From Saccharina japonica (taxonomy: Eukaryota > Sar > Phaeophyceae > Laminariales > Laminariaceae), in contig MEHQ01000821.1 of NCBI GenBank assembly GCA_008828725.1, positions 1 through 64,000 of the forward strand: a DNA stretch of 64,000 bases. The letters are read 5' to 3'. This document shows, in pieces, positions 45,151 to 57,312 of the stretch (position 1 is its first letter; each line of letters begins with the position of its first letter). Made by a program: the position numbers and the translations under genes. Below the pieces are notes generated by a model. That model ran no database searches. It had not been told where the DNA came from and worked only from the letters and a program-made list of their open reading frames with translations.

Positions 45151-48100
45151 AGAAGCGAACCTTAACCCCTTAAGAACCGGTCCCACGTATTTGGGGACAA
45201 ACGACTTGGAATTAGTGTGGGAAATTTTTCCAGTTCTGAATGGGTAAAAAAATCCCCTGTTTTCTGCGCTTTTTTCCCCATGCGCTTTTCTCGTTATAGT
45301 CTTAATACGTTTGTTGTAAGTGGATTTCGCGTCCGCCTATGTGCCTGGTAAGCCCGGCCTCGTGTTTTCCCGGGGTTTGATGGTGACACATTAGCAACGT
45401 ATATTGCGATTCCTCAGTTGCGCTTTTCGGCGTGAGAGAGGGGGGAAGGGAGGGCTGGAGGGGGGGTGAAGGGAGGAAAAAGGGGTTGGGGGGAAGGAAG
45501 GACCGGATTTTGTATATATATACCTGGTTCGCACTTGAGGTGCAGCTGTACGATTTTGCGCTATACGTGCCAGGAAGAGCGAATGAGACTTTTGTGGAGA
45601 TTTGAGGGTGGTGGTATAGGAGAGGGAAAGCTACAAGTCGGCAATGCTTTGCCCGACGACACACTTGAGGAAGGGGATTACATTTTTGTTTTTCGCTTTG
45701 CACGTAAGGTAGATTACACAGGTGCCACGGTAGACAGCACCTTTTGGTTCAGGCTAAGGCATCCGTGCGGGTATTGCTCTGGCTTTGCATGTTGTTGGTG
45801 CGGTACAGGTTGGGGTGTTGAGCTCTCTTTTTTTCCGTCGCTTGACGAGATAACGTTCTTGGGTTAAGGGTGTTGCTATTATATACGCAGTTGCTTGCTC
45901 TGTTGAGGGTCGGAGTCGTATATCGCCGGCGGGAAGCAGATGTGCCCTAAAGGGAGGGCAGCCCCTCGGCGCAATTGCCGGGGCATAATCATGCAGGCAA
46001 ACCGCTGAATGGTAGCTTTCAGCTTGTTAGTGCGGCGTTTTAACGCTAACAGCACCACCCAGACGTAGAATCGACATAAAAATGTCAAATCTTTGGATCG
46101 ATGACGAGAGTCTGGGGACGTCTTCGAACTCTATCTATCACCCGTTTATGTTTGAGATTTTTCTTTACGCGCGCATGGTTGCAGCGTTGCGACTCGGTTG
46201 TGTTTTTGGGTCCGTATACTCGTAGTACACTGCTTGATACTATTATTATCATGGACTGCCCGGGGGGCATTCTATTGCACGAGGGCGTGGGGAACGCAAT
46301 TAATAATCGTGTCTTACCACCTATCAAACGCCTTTTTTGGTGCATGTCAGATATATGAATATGTCTGTGTTTTTTTTTTCTTCTTTCGAGCATATCTCTT
46401 CGTACAGGCACTTTCATTATTGATGCTCCTGCAGAGGGGGGGCAGCACATAAACAAAGACCTGAACTCCGGTGAACATTGAACCTTATTTGAATCACGTG
46501 GACATGTGAAGGGAGAGCGATTTTTGATACGACGGGTTCGCTGTAAGCAGGGACTCCCTGGGCACCCAGGACCTACCGAGGACCTTAACATACCATTCCG
46601 CAGTGAATATAACGGAGTCTGGGTGACGCCATCCCTTAGCTGGTTTATATATATCGTGGCACTCCGTCCCAGGCGGCATGATTATTCTACCTAGCTCGTA
46701 CGAGGTATTTCTTCACAGGTGGCCGGGACCCCCCCCCCCTTGCATACTGTGGGCGTAAAAAACTGCTTGTGGAGACGTTGGACAATGCATATATCATAGC
46801 AAACCCCTACAAGGTGTCGACAACCACTCAACTCGGTACGCCTACTAATGGTGTGGTGCATTGTGCAATGTCTCCCACAAGGATATTTCTACACCCACAT
46901 TATGCACGGGGGGAGTCCCGGCCACCGGTCGGTGTGCTACTATTGTAGTTGTAGTATTCACCAGGTACTGTAGTTACCAAGCCGGCCCACTGCATAGCCA
47001 AATCGGTTTTGTTGGTACGCCCTGAGGAAGTTCTCGGGTCGCTGCCCCCCCCTGGTGCGAGTTATCGTGGATGAAAACATCCCTGGTGTTGCGACAAGCA
47101 GTTGATGGAAATCGAGTATCCCCGAAATAATGTGTTTCGTGGCAGCTTGTTTAGCGTATTACAGCAGGCGATTATTTTATTGGTGTACGAGTGGTATTCG
47201 AGCATCTTGATGCATTTCTTGACAGGATGTAAAACTAACGATATGTTGTAGTCTCTGAGCGGGGGTCCAGCGACACAGCAGCTGAGTATACACAGCACAG
47301 CTCAGCTTGAAAATAACTATCAGGGCCCTTCTTGTTTTCGCCGACAAAATACTTGGCAGTATCGGTAGGGATGTCCACATTTATTCATACATACGTACAT
47401 ATCTCTATCTGATGATTGTGACGATCTGAGCGTGTTTCTCAACACCACGTACCACCTGCTACCTGAACGGCTAATCGACATGGTGTGCACACGCGGCACA
47501 CACATGGTGCTCGTTCATGCGGTATATAAAGCGACACTTCGCGAAGTATTATTTGCTTGGTATCCATTGTACAACAAACATACATGGTGATGACAAATGG
47601 AACGGTAACGTGGGTCCCCGTTTGTACGGCAACGGCAAATGGATGTGTGCGTACGGTGTACGGCAGCGTGAGCTCAACACAAACAGCACGGTGCGTGCTT
47701 GTTACACGATCTTCAATAATCGAGTAGGGCGCATACTACACGGTAGAGGGTAAAAGTATCTTCTATTTTTTGTAAGGCTCGAGCAATGGCCACGGCAGGG
47801 ACGGGTGGTGGCTTATTATTCTCTCTCACCCGAAACATTACATCGAAGACGTTTTGATTCATCGCGCAATCCGATCAACATTGCTATGCGCCATAGACCC
47901 GAAACGAATGTACCACCAGTGAATGCATCATACTATCCAGAGTAGCAGTTGCTCACTTGAGCAGCCCGACCGGTCAGAAAAAATATGCTCTACAAGGTGC
48001 AACCCCTATATGTTGACGGACGGCGTCCACTTGTGGCAATTGTGATGGACGTGCTACGGAATAGTCCAGAGGCTTAGCGCGAGCCGCCGTTAGGCGTGCT

Positions 48101-50622
48101 CGTTAGCCTCTCTCAGAAGAAATGCATGATGTTACAAAGAAGGCTCTCTCTGGGCCAACATGAGGACGAAAGAAGAGGTCAGACAGAGCTGAGAAGATTG
48201 GTTGTGAGCTTGGTGGGCGCAACTAGCCTCGACACGCTGGGGTGAGTCGCTCCTCACTTGAGAAGCTCTCTCTGTCTTACCCAAAACCTGGGCAACAAAA
48301 AAACAAGATGAGTAACCCCATCTTGTACATCAGTCCGCGCAGAGCAACATATATATATCCATTTTGTTTCCGATTGATAACATTTACAATACGACGAGCA
48401 AAACAAAAAATCGGCCTCTCAGCCATGATCGCCAGGGCCGAGGGAACTACTTACATGTTTTTTTCTTTTTCGTTCTTTATTTCGCTAAAATCAAGTAAGT
48501 AGTGAGTGTCAGAAAAAAATGCACCCCAACATCTGGCAAAATCAGAAAAATGCCATTTTGGACAAAACATACCTGGTAGACTTTATCGCGAAATTTGGTC
48601 AATAAAAAAAACAAAAAAGAGCCGAGGGTGGGCATATAGATGTGAGCATTGGTTTTCCGCCCTGCATTTTGCAGTCCTAACGTGTGCTCTCCGTATCGAA
48701 ACGAAACTCAACCTTATCCTAGGCTCGGTTATGTACCCATAGATGAGTCATTTTTGTTAGAATATTTTCAAAATCGGAAACACCACGAACGCGCCAAGTT
48801 CTAAGACCTTTCACTTCCCGCCGTACTATTTCACTCCTGAAATCTGTGCCCACCAGGCGAAACGAATATAACTTATTTTACGGTTTATCGACGATACACA
48901 GGCAAACAAGGTCCGAAACAAAAAACAAAAACTTCGAATCGCTCCGCGTTGGGATTCCAGCGGCGTTTTTTTTTTACCCAGTACAACCACACCCTGCGTT
49001 AAGGAGATAGGAGTACCTGCCTGTTGGGTGTATTTTTTTTTCTGTACATTTTCGGCTGCACGGACTGACCATGTAGATAGGTATGCAACGAATGCTATTG
49101 TAAAACATGAATGGCATTCCAAACCGATATTGGGAAGCTCCTCAGTCAACCCGTTTAGGGCTGCACTCCCGTTTAGGGCTGCACTCCCGTTTAGGGCTGC
49201 ACTCCCGTTTAGGGCTGCACTCCCGTTTAGTGGACAAATTACTTGCAATTCGAGTCAAATATATGGTAATGTGCAGTGCAGTGCTCGTAGGGTTAAGGAG
49301 CCGCCAGTCAGAACGTTTTTTTATCGCGAAAAAATGCTACCGCTCGTATCTCAGCACGGGTCAGTTTACCGATGTTTTACTCTGGTAATTTTACGGAGAA
49401 AGGGCCTTTTATATTATAGCACAAATAAAAAGAAGCGAAAAAACAGGCAGTTTCGCTCAAGCAAAAGTGAACGTCCGTGCGGGTTGACAAGCTCCGCTCG
49501 TTGGATGCAAGGTGCAACGAAACTTAACTCTCTGGAGGAAATTGCCCCAAGAGCAATTACCGCAACAAAAAAGTTTACTGTAAGTGGTCTATATTGTACG
49601 GAATACGATTAATAATTGGTAGCCCAATCAGTTAACTGCGGGCACGAAATCCGTTTCTCTCATGATCACAGGCTGAGAAACAAAAAAATACCCTGGAGAG
49701 GAAATCATCCCTAGAGCAGTTATCGCAACGAAAAATTAAGGAATGAAAGTGCAGTATCAGGCAAGACGCCGAACATCTCCCTGTTGTTGATACTGGTGAC
49801 CTCGGCCGCCTCTGTTTTGCCTTGGGGAGTCACTTCGATGCGAAAAGCGTTCGACGCTTTGATATATCAATAGCGACACATAATACATAATCAGTAGAAA
49901 CGTCGACGACATTTTCATGAGATTCCGCCACACCAACTCCTCGCAGCTCGTCGCCAATGCCAGTGCCGACGTCAAAGCATAAGCCTGCTTCTTTCTAATG
50001 ATGAAAAAACTCCATGGATTTGTGACACAGCTGGGGGCATCGACGGCGCATATAGGTTCCAAACAAAAACTCCTCACAATGTAGTACAGGAACAACACTC
50101 TAACGAATGGCTCAAATCAATAAAGTATTCCACGGTGTAATGCATCCCGTCGCCTCTATTGCGGACACCCGGGTCGGACCTTCCGCAAACCCTCAACACA
50201 ATTAAGTGAAGACTATGCACGCCACACGATCGATTAAGGCGAGGCCACTTTTGTACGTTATATACCCCCAACCTTGTGGCGCCCCGATATGTAGCAAAAA
50301 TCACAACTAATTATGCACCTAATAGGTACTCGACAAAACGAAATAACACTTAAGAATACTGCGAAATATGTAGCGAAAGTAGTGTGAAATAAGAAAGCCC
50401 TACTTTTCGCGGCGACTTCCGAGGGGTTACTCTATATGATGCGTGTATCGCTCGCCGAAAGTGTCCCATCTACACCAATTCGTCTCAGCTACTACTATCG
50501 TAGACCTGCAGGCCCACCCCTTCCAGTAACAAAACAAAACACAAGAAACAACACCTCCAAGTCATGAAAACATACACCAGACAACGTCTATCGGCCCCCG
50601 TTGAGTCTCCCACGGGCGCCCA
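45151..50622. other. Long intergenic region after the metallophosphoesterase gene
   Basis: About 5.5 kb in which I see no conserved coding sequence. It holds the 18-bp tandem repeat at 49151-49233, poly(C) runs at 46727 and 47045, and AT-rich stretches. A sequence AACTGCGGGCACGAAATCC at about 49633 is also present at about 19627, hinting at another low-copy repeat. Confidence 0.55.
49151..49233 (+). repeat. 18-bp tandem repeat, about 4.5 units
   Basis: The unit CCCGTTTAGGGCTGCACT is repeated without change, preceded and followed by AT-rich non-coding DNA. Being identical, the copies are recent. No gene is recognised around it. Confidence 0.95.
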
Positions 50623-51690
50623 TTAGCTGATGACACAATCGCTTCCGGTTCGCATCGACCTCTCCTCTCCTTCCTCGCCCTCGGCTCCTGGTTCACCCCT
50701 ACAACGAACAAGACTTCCGATACGGTACTGTCGCCACTGTTTCTTGGCCACCTTCGAGTGGAAGAAGAAGTCTTCTTCGCAATCCCGCCCTCCGGCGTTC
50801 CGCAGCACGGATCGCTTCCCCCCGGGGTGATCCTCTAAGGCACCCGTTACGTCGTAAACTGAACCCTGTGACACGATCCAGCAGGCGCCCGTCAACTTTC
50901 GGCGCCGCACCTCGCACAGAGTGTAGCTCGCCTTTCTCGTGTAGCGCCGAGACAGGACTGGAGCCAGCTTCATGCCGCTGTTGCCGACATTGTCGCCCCT
51001 CCGATTTCGATTGTCGCCGTAGCTCCCTGCGACTTCGCCGCCCCCCCCGCCGCCGGTTTCTGTCTCCGACAACATCAGCGGCCCGTACGACCCTTCCAGC
51101 TGCACTCGTTGCTCGTCACAGCCGTTGCACCAGGCCACCTCGCACACGTCCTCGCAGTACGGGCACGCATCGCACACTGTCGACCGCTCCACGAAATACG
51201 AGTGCCCTGAGTCCGGGTCGACGGCAATGCGCTGGGCCGCGTCCTCGAGCGAAGCGATCGAGCTCACGGTGCCCCCCCAGCTCCCGCTCTTGCCCCCCCC
51301 CCCGCCCGAGCTGCGAGAAGAGCTCGCGCGCCCGAACGGCGCTGGCGGCGGCGTTGAGGAGCATATCGACGCGCTGCCGTCATCATCGATTGGGTTTTCT
51401 GACCTAATTTCGTCTGGGATCGCCCCGCCAAAACTGTGGCCGCCGTTGCCGTTGGCGCAGCTGCCATCGGTGCAGCTGCCGATGGACGCTGAGCGAGCGT
51501 GGGTCTGCCGTACGATGTCTCTCGCGCCCCTTCGCTTCAACGTAACGAAGCATTTTCCCGAGTGCTCCCGTCGCGGCGATCGAGCCTCGACCTCTCCCGT
51601 GGGACTTCTTCCCGAGCCCCCGAGCGGCAGGGGGGTGTGCGCGTTCTCGATGTCAATGGCAGACATATCTGCTGGAGAGGGCAGGCTCAT
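50623..51690 (-). CDS. Cytochrome b5-like heme-binding domain protein with an upstream Cys-rich module
   Basis: From the ATG at 51690 the frame gives 355 residues; the same frame is open to 51837. A pyrimidine-rich stretch ending in CAG just above 51700 looks like an acceptor, so a 5' exon may exist further right. The first half is low-complexity (Ser, Gly, Pro). Next comes a Cys cluster, VCDACPYCEDVCEVAWCNGC (encoded around 51120-51180), with CxxC pairs that could bind zinc. The C-terminal domain (about 50650-50920) is a cytochrome b5 fold: CWIVSQGSVYDVTG, DHPGGKRSVLRNAGGRDCEE and FFFHSK, with both heme-ligand His residues (HPGG and FHS). No membrane anchor is seen after the domain. The combination with the Cys cluster is not one I recognise. 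Confidence 0.78.
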   Translation of the reverse strand: MSLPSPADMSAIDIENAHTPLPLGGSGRSPTGEVEARSPRREHSGKCFVTLKRRGARDIVRQTHARSASIGSCTDGSCANGNGGHSFGGAIPDEIRSENPIDDDGSASICSSTPPPAPFGRASSSRSSGGGGGKSGSWGGTVSSIASLEDAAQRIAVDPDSGHSYFVERSTVCDACPYCEDVCEVAWCNGCDEQRVQLEGSYGPLMLSETETGGGGGGEVAGSYGDNRNRRGDNVGNSGMKLAPVLSRRYTRKASYTLCEVRRRKLTGACWIVSQGSVYDVTGALEDHPGGKRSVLRNAGGRDCEEDFFFHSKVAKKQWRQYRIGSLVRCRGEPGAEGEEGEERSMRTGSDCVIS

Positions 51691-53500
51691 GCGCCTGTCA
51701 CCTGTGGAGAGGGGCGGTGAAATAGAGGACGGCGGCGAAAAGGAGAGGGAAAAAAAAGCGGGGTCAATAAACATTTTCATCGGCGACCGGTTTACAAATA
51801 CCGTGGTACCAGGTAAGGATCCAGGCTGGACGGACACTGGGCATGATAGGACTTAAGAACAAAATGCTTTTGTACGAGCTGGTGCAAGCTGAACGACCCC
51901 AATAGTGCTGTCAGCCACGAACGCGGCTTGCACCATCTACTCCAATGGCATGTACATAGTATCGTAGTGACTGCCAGGAGCAGCGGGAGAGGGTGACATA
52001 ACCACTTTTATTTTTGTGAGGACCTAGGAATGGCGCTAGCAGCAAAAATGTGTCACCACCAACCGCAGGCCTTTAAACAGGTCAACACTCGGCAGGCGCT
52101 TGCGTAGGAAGAAAACAAAATGTTTTTCTGAACGAGCCAGTTCCAGCTATATCCCAAGGCATGCCAATTAACAAAAATCAGGCAAACACTCGAAGAATTG
52201 ACTGCGCAAGGTCAACACCAAGTAGAATATAACCTATCCTACATATAATGAAATTAAGTAATTACAAGGCAACTGTACAAGGTACACATGTTTTCCGCGC
52301 GAAAGCCCAAATCTTCAGGCCGTTTTTTGTTTCTGTTTTTTAGACACATTTTTTCATGTGGGTCGTCACGCCGTTTGTGGGAGTAGATGCTGAAATTTTG
52401 CACTTGTGTTCTACAAATAACTATGTAGTGATGCTAGGTATAGAAGGACAGGGTATCCCTAGCCAGGTCAGCCTATGGAACGGGTACTCGTTGGTACTCA
52501 CGTGTGTTGTTTGCGTAGAGATAGAAGAAGAGCAGGTTTATTCCGTTTTCGCGTGATGAACGACTGAGAAGGCAGGTGAGATGGCTAAAAGCCATCGGGA
52601 ACCATCCCTGGTTCCCACCTAAGATACCGCCTTCCAAGTACTACCAATACGATTATTATACCTGATACCAGGTATTTACCAAACGTTTCCACATCATGCC
52701 AGCAGTACCATAACACTAGCCCACCCTGATGAGCCGTATATGCAGAAATATGAGAAATTCGTGGAAACCCCGATTCCACGAACTAAAACATGAGTCGAAG
52801 ATGCGGCTCCTCAAAACCCACTCCCACACCTCTGAACGGCAAGGCTACGAAGCCGAGCAAGGAACGTCAAAAAAGAAGAAACGTTGGAACCGAAATCCTG
52901 CAGTCATTGTACATGAACTGCCCTCCCGGCTCGAGAGCGGGGCTCGGTAGAACTGATAACACTGGAAAACTAGACACTTAAAAACTTCCCCGAAACCCGG
53001 CCCAAAACATTCAGAAAGCGCGTCCTGAGCCCCAAGTTAGTGGCTCGATTATCCAGACCCGCCCCGGCATTGAGCGGGGGGGGTCGGCGGGACGAATTAC
53101 GCTAAAACTACCCCCAAAACCGCCCCAGAAAAAATATCAGAAAGTCGGAGGCGATACTGAGAAGAAAAACAGTCCGAACCATAACAACTACCTGGTATTA
53201 CATATGGCCACCTGTCAACCCGTGAACGGCCGGTGTTTTGTTTTTGTTTTTGTTTTTTTTCGCCAGATAATTGCTTGCTTCTTTTTTTTTTTCGGGTAGT
53301 TCGGCGTTACGAAATCCCAAATTCCCGGCGAAAAAAACAAAATAAACCACCCTTCGCGACTCGACAGGGGCTCACAGAACACTAGTCCAAAAAAACAGGA
53401 ATGGGATAAGCTTGCACCAGCCTGCACCCTGCACAGCCGAAAAATATTCGATATGTAGCGCTATGATATGTATGTATAAATATGGTACAACACGTTAAAA

Positions 53501-53851
53501 TTGCCCATCGCCCCGGTGTGTTAGCTCCAAATGCTACTACTGTATTAATTGCATTGGTAACCGAGTTCGAATCCCACCGTGGTGAGATTCTGACTTCATT
53601 TGCAAAAATAAAAAGGAACCCATTGCTGAGAGCGCCTATCATAGCTTGGATATATAGGCGCAATTCGACGCGAGTCGACGAGGGAAGGAAGGACTGCAGT
53701 CGTCTCCTTCGCGATGAAATGCAAGGCACGAACCGTACCTAGTGGGGAGGAGGGATAAGAGTGTGACCCCGGATCTGAGCTACCACTAGAATGGAGAGAA
53801 AAAGAAAGAGCGAAGATAATAAATGGATTGAAAAAAATAAATAATAATAAT
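53501..53851 (+). mobile_element. tRNA-derived SINE, copy 1
   Basis: The head (53501-53585) has an A-box-like stretch (CCCCGGTGTGTTAGCTCC) and a B box, CCGAGTTCGAATCCCACCG. The body runs from GCTGAGAGCGCCTA through CGACGCGAGTCGACGAGGGA and ACCCCGGATCTGAG to GAAGATAATAAATGG, and ends in an A-rich tail. Three further copies lie between 56.0 and 57.3 kb. Confidence 0.85.
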
Positions 53852-54507
53852 GCGTACGATCCGGATCCAAAGGAAGTCTTGAAACGTACCGGTACACAAT
53901 ATTCGTCAGTATTCATATCGCCAGGGCGGAAGTCGCGACCTATTAAGACATGCAGACATCGATAAACTTCGTGCACCTGGTGACTCTGGCATCGCCATCG
54001 GAACGGATTCGCAGACCATGCGAGACGAAGTCGAAAGCTCGCACATCGTTTGCGCACAGCAACCACCAAGCGAAAATCCCGCACGCACGAAGTGGACCAC
54101 CACCGCCGGCCGATTCCTTATGTATTGCGAATGGCGGAGCCTCGACACTTATTATTAATAATTAATAGTAATACCTTCAGGGACGAGCAAGACGATTTCG
54201 ACCAATCATATCGATAGCGGGTAGTCCGAATTATTTCAAACTTCCGCGCGCGTGCCCACGTGCCCACGCGCGTGCCCATGCGCGTGCGCACTTTCGTTTC
54301 TATAAGTTATTCCGTTGGAGATTGGAGAGGACGCTGAAAGCTGAAAGTCACCATCGGCGTCAACCTAATAAAACCTAAAACCGTTACAAAGTGCGGAGTA
54401 TCTCCCGTATGTATATACGTATTGGTAGTTATATATTTATGGCGTCTGAAGCTCGCCCCTCTCAATACGTAGCGTTCCTCGTAGGATGCTGCTGTGTGTG
54501 TGTGTGT

Positions 54508-54612
54508 TCTTCACATTAAACCTTCCTTTCTACCCGTCGACATCCAGCACACCCAGTGTCCGTGCCGATTCATCATCCTAAAAAGGTACCAGTTCTGTGG
54601 TCACAAAACTAC
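54508..54612 (+). repeat. Dispersed repeat family B, copy 2
   Basis: Reads CTTCACATTAAACC, GACATCCAGCACACCCAGTG and GTTCTGTGGTCACAAAACTA in order. Confidence 0.65.
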
Positions 54613-55667
54613 GACACAGAGATACTACACTCAGTGCAGTAAGCAGAGCAGACCATGCAATGCCATATGCGACAGGCAAGACCTACCCTGCTAGCAATCC
54701 AGGTGCATGCAAGAGAAAAAAAAGAGAAAAGAAAGAAAAAGGCGAAAAGGAAAAATAATAGAAAGTAAACATACTGAAGCAAATCAACAATCAAGCAACC
54801 AAACAAAAGCATGACAAAATGAAAAGAAAAAAAAAAAAAAAAAAAAATGTCGTGCTTCTCCCAGATGAGATGCGACATCTAGTTAAAAGAAATCAAATGA
54901 AATGAAATGAACCGAAAAAAAAACAGTGCCAACAAAGCAAGACTAAGAACGACAGGAAAAGACAGGCAGCCAGAGCACACCAAAAGTACCTTCCAGGCAG
55001 CTGAGGCAGGTTTGTGCCCTTAGTACAGGCAGGTTCTACCAGCTAGTCGGTCTGGTACTGGTACCTACTCTGTTTGCCGTCTCTTTCCTGCTTTCGTCCG
55101 CCGCGGTTTCCCTACGAACCCCCCCACCCTCTGTCTCCATTCCCTTGGGCGCCACCCATACAACGGATACGTGGCACTTCCTACTCAGTTCCGTTTCGTC
55201 CTCGTGCCTCACACGAGAGTCCAGGAAAGAGAAGAGGAACTAACAAAAACCAAAATGTATACGTACGTACGTAGCTAAGCAGCCAAAGAAAGTCCTAGGA
55301 AAATTCGGGGGGGCGGAGAGACAAAGGCAAAAGCGATCACGGCAAAAATAAAAAATAAACCCAAACAAATGGATGATGCGAGGGATTGTACGTATATTTA
55401 AAAAAAATAAAAAAACAAAAGCTGTGAGCTCGAGGATTTCGTCGAAGCTCGTATATATCAGGTGTGATATTGCGTGCACGGCGCGGTACCCAGGGGATTC
55501 ACTTCGACGATTCCCCCTTTTGGTTTGCTTTAAATGCAGGTCATATTTTTATATATATTTTTGGTTTGGCTCGTGTCGTTGTGTTCTCGTACCCGGTACA
55601 TTGTCATTTCACTTGCTTTACCCAATCATTTGCGTTCATTTTTTTTTGCTTTTTCTCTGTCTCACAC

Positions 55668-55790
55668 AGTCTGTGACCACAGAATTTGGATCTCTCTAGG
55701 AATAGGAATCAGGACAGACACTGGGTGTACTGATGTAGTTGGGTAGAAAAAACGGGTTTATTAATGTGAAGACAACACTCACGATACGAA
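55668..55790 (-). repeat. Dispersed repeat family B, copy 3 (reverse)
   Basis: The minus strand reads CTTCACATTAATAAACCC, TACACCCAGTGTCTGTCC and ATTCTGTGGTCACAGAC, the same order as in copy 2. Confidence 0.65.
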
Positions 55791-55998
55791 CTATTGTAAC
55801 AAAAGTTGATCCCCGTACGTATGCGTTGCTGTTGCATGACATACATTACGTCTTGCCCCGCTTAGCTGCAGTCACGCCAAACAAACGGTCTCTATAGTTG
55901 AACTTGCAACAGCTATAGAGCACACATGACGTCAGCTGTGGCTGCCAGCTGCCAGACTTCTTCGAAAATACCCGGCACCCTGACCCCTCGAACCGAAA

Positions 55999-55999
55999 G

Positions 56000-56036
<37 letters not shown>

Positions 56037-56360
56037 CCATCCCATTTATTATCTTCGCACTTCCGTCTTTCTCCCTCCCTAGTCGTCACTCAGATCCGGG
56101 GTCACAAAGTAGGCTCCTCTCCCTCCTCCCCCACTACGGTTCTTGCCTTGATTTTTATCGCGCAGAGGGTTCAGCATTCCCAACGCTCGTCGATTTTCAT
56201 CGAATTTTTGCTAACTCACGCTCTCGCGCTTTCCGCTAGTCAAGATATTTTTGCAAGAAAAAGTCCCTACGAACATGCACTCGGCGGGGCTCGAACTTGC
56301 GACCTTGACGCTAACAGGCTTCGTGGCTACCTGCTAGCCTACCGGGGCGACCGCAATGAA
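55999..56360 (-). mobile_element. tRNA-derived SINE, copy 2 (reverse)
   Basis: In reverse orientation a run of about 37 T (the poly(A) tail) is followed by the body (GATCCGGGGTCACAAAGTAG) and the tRNA-like head at 56284-56355. The B box on the minus strand reads GGTCGCAAGTTCGAGCCCCG. This head is the most tRNA-like of the four. It differs from a real tRNA gene by being fused to the SINE body. Confidence 0.87.
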
Positions 56361-56499
56361 AGGTTATTATTAATAGTGAGAAACGCGAGATACCAGCTTT
56401 TCTGCCCCCCAGAAACTAGAAACTGCCCACTGCCCTTGCGTACGTACTGAACTGCTGTATCATAGAGTAAAATAACAAAATAACCATACTTAGCGTAAC

Positions 56500-56821
56500 A
56501 GGTAACAGGTGACCACGAAGCCGGTTAGGTTGGAGGTCGAGGGTTCGAGTCTCCGTATGGAGATTTTTATCATCAAATGACACCAATTAAATTGCTGAGA
56601 GTGCCTTCGTGGGGTGGGTAGGCGGAATCCGACTCAAGCCGACGAGGGAAGAAACTGCTGAAATCTTCTCGCGATAAAAACGCAAGGCGAGAGCCGTAGT
56701 GGGGGAGGAGGGAGAAGAGCCTACTTTGTGACCCCGGACCTGAGTTACGACTAGGAAGGGAGAGAGAAAGGAAGGGCGAAGATCATAAATGGGACGAAAA
56801 AAAAACAAAAACAAAAACAAG
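56500..56821 (+). mobile_element. tRNA-derived SINE, copy 3
   Basis: A 5'-shortened head with the B box GAGGGTTCGAGTCTCCG at about 56539-56555, then the same body (AGAGTGCCTTCGTGG, CGACTCAAGCCGACGAGGGA, TGACCCCGGACCTGAG) and an A/C-rich tail. Confidence 0.85.
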
Positions 56822-56933
56822 AAGAGGTACATAACCTTTTTGTCACCACGTACTCTAATAGTATTATAGATTATGAACAAGAGTTAGAGAACAGCCAGTA
56901 ACAACAATATCAACCGGGCTTTTCGAGCTCCAA

Positions 56934-57312
56934 AGTCGGTCGCCCCGATGTTCTCTATTCTCTATTAATAGTGGTACCCTCGAATGCTTCTTAGCTTGTT
57001 TCCGGGGTTCAAGTCTCACGTGGGTCGAACTTTTGAGTTTATATGCAAAAAAAAAATCAAAAACATAATCAACCGCTGAGAGCGCCTACTGCTGTAGTAG
57101 CGTGGGCAGGCACAATTCGATGCAAGTCGACGAGGGAAGAATGGGCTGAAGTGTTTTCGCGATAAAAATGTAAGGCACGAACCGTAGTGGGGGGGGAGGG
57201 AGAAGAGCCTACTTTGTGACCCCAGATCTGAGTTACGACTAGGAAGGAGAGAGAAAAGAAGGGCGAAGACAATAAAAGGGATGGAAACAAAAAACAACCA
57301 ACAACAACAAGA
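56934..57312 (+). mobile_element. tRNA-derived SINE, copy 4
   Basis: The head includes GTCGGTCGCCCCGATG and a B box, GGGGTTCAAGTCTCACG, at about 57004. The body is as in copies 1-3, and the tail is a series of AAC and AAAC units rather than pure A. Confidence 0.83.

Noticed and set aside
45466-45867. A 133-codon plus-strand frame after the phosphoesterase gene
   Set aside because: Composition and lack of motifs suggest chance. It starts in a G-rich low-complexity stretch.
49151-49233. CRISPR-like array of short direct repeats
   Set aside because: The units are directly adjacent without spacers, and the host is eukaryotic.
53501-57010. tRNA genes suggested by B-box sequences
   Set aside because: The cloverleaf arms do not pair well, and each head is followed by the same SINE body and an A-rich tail.
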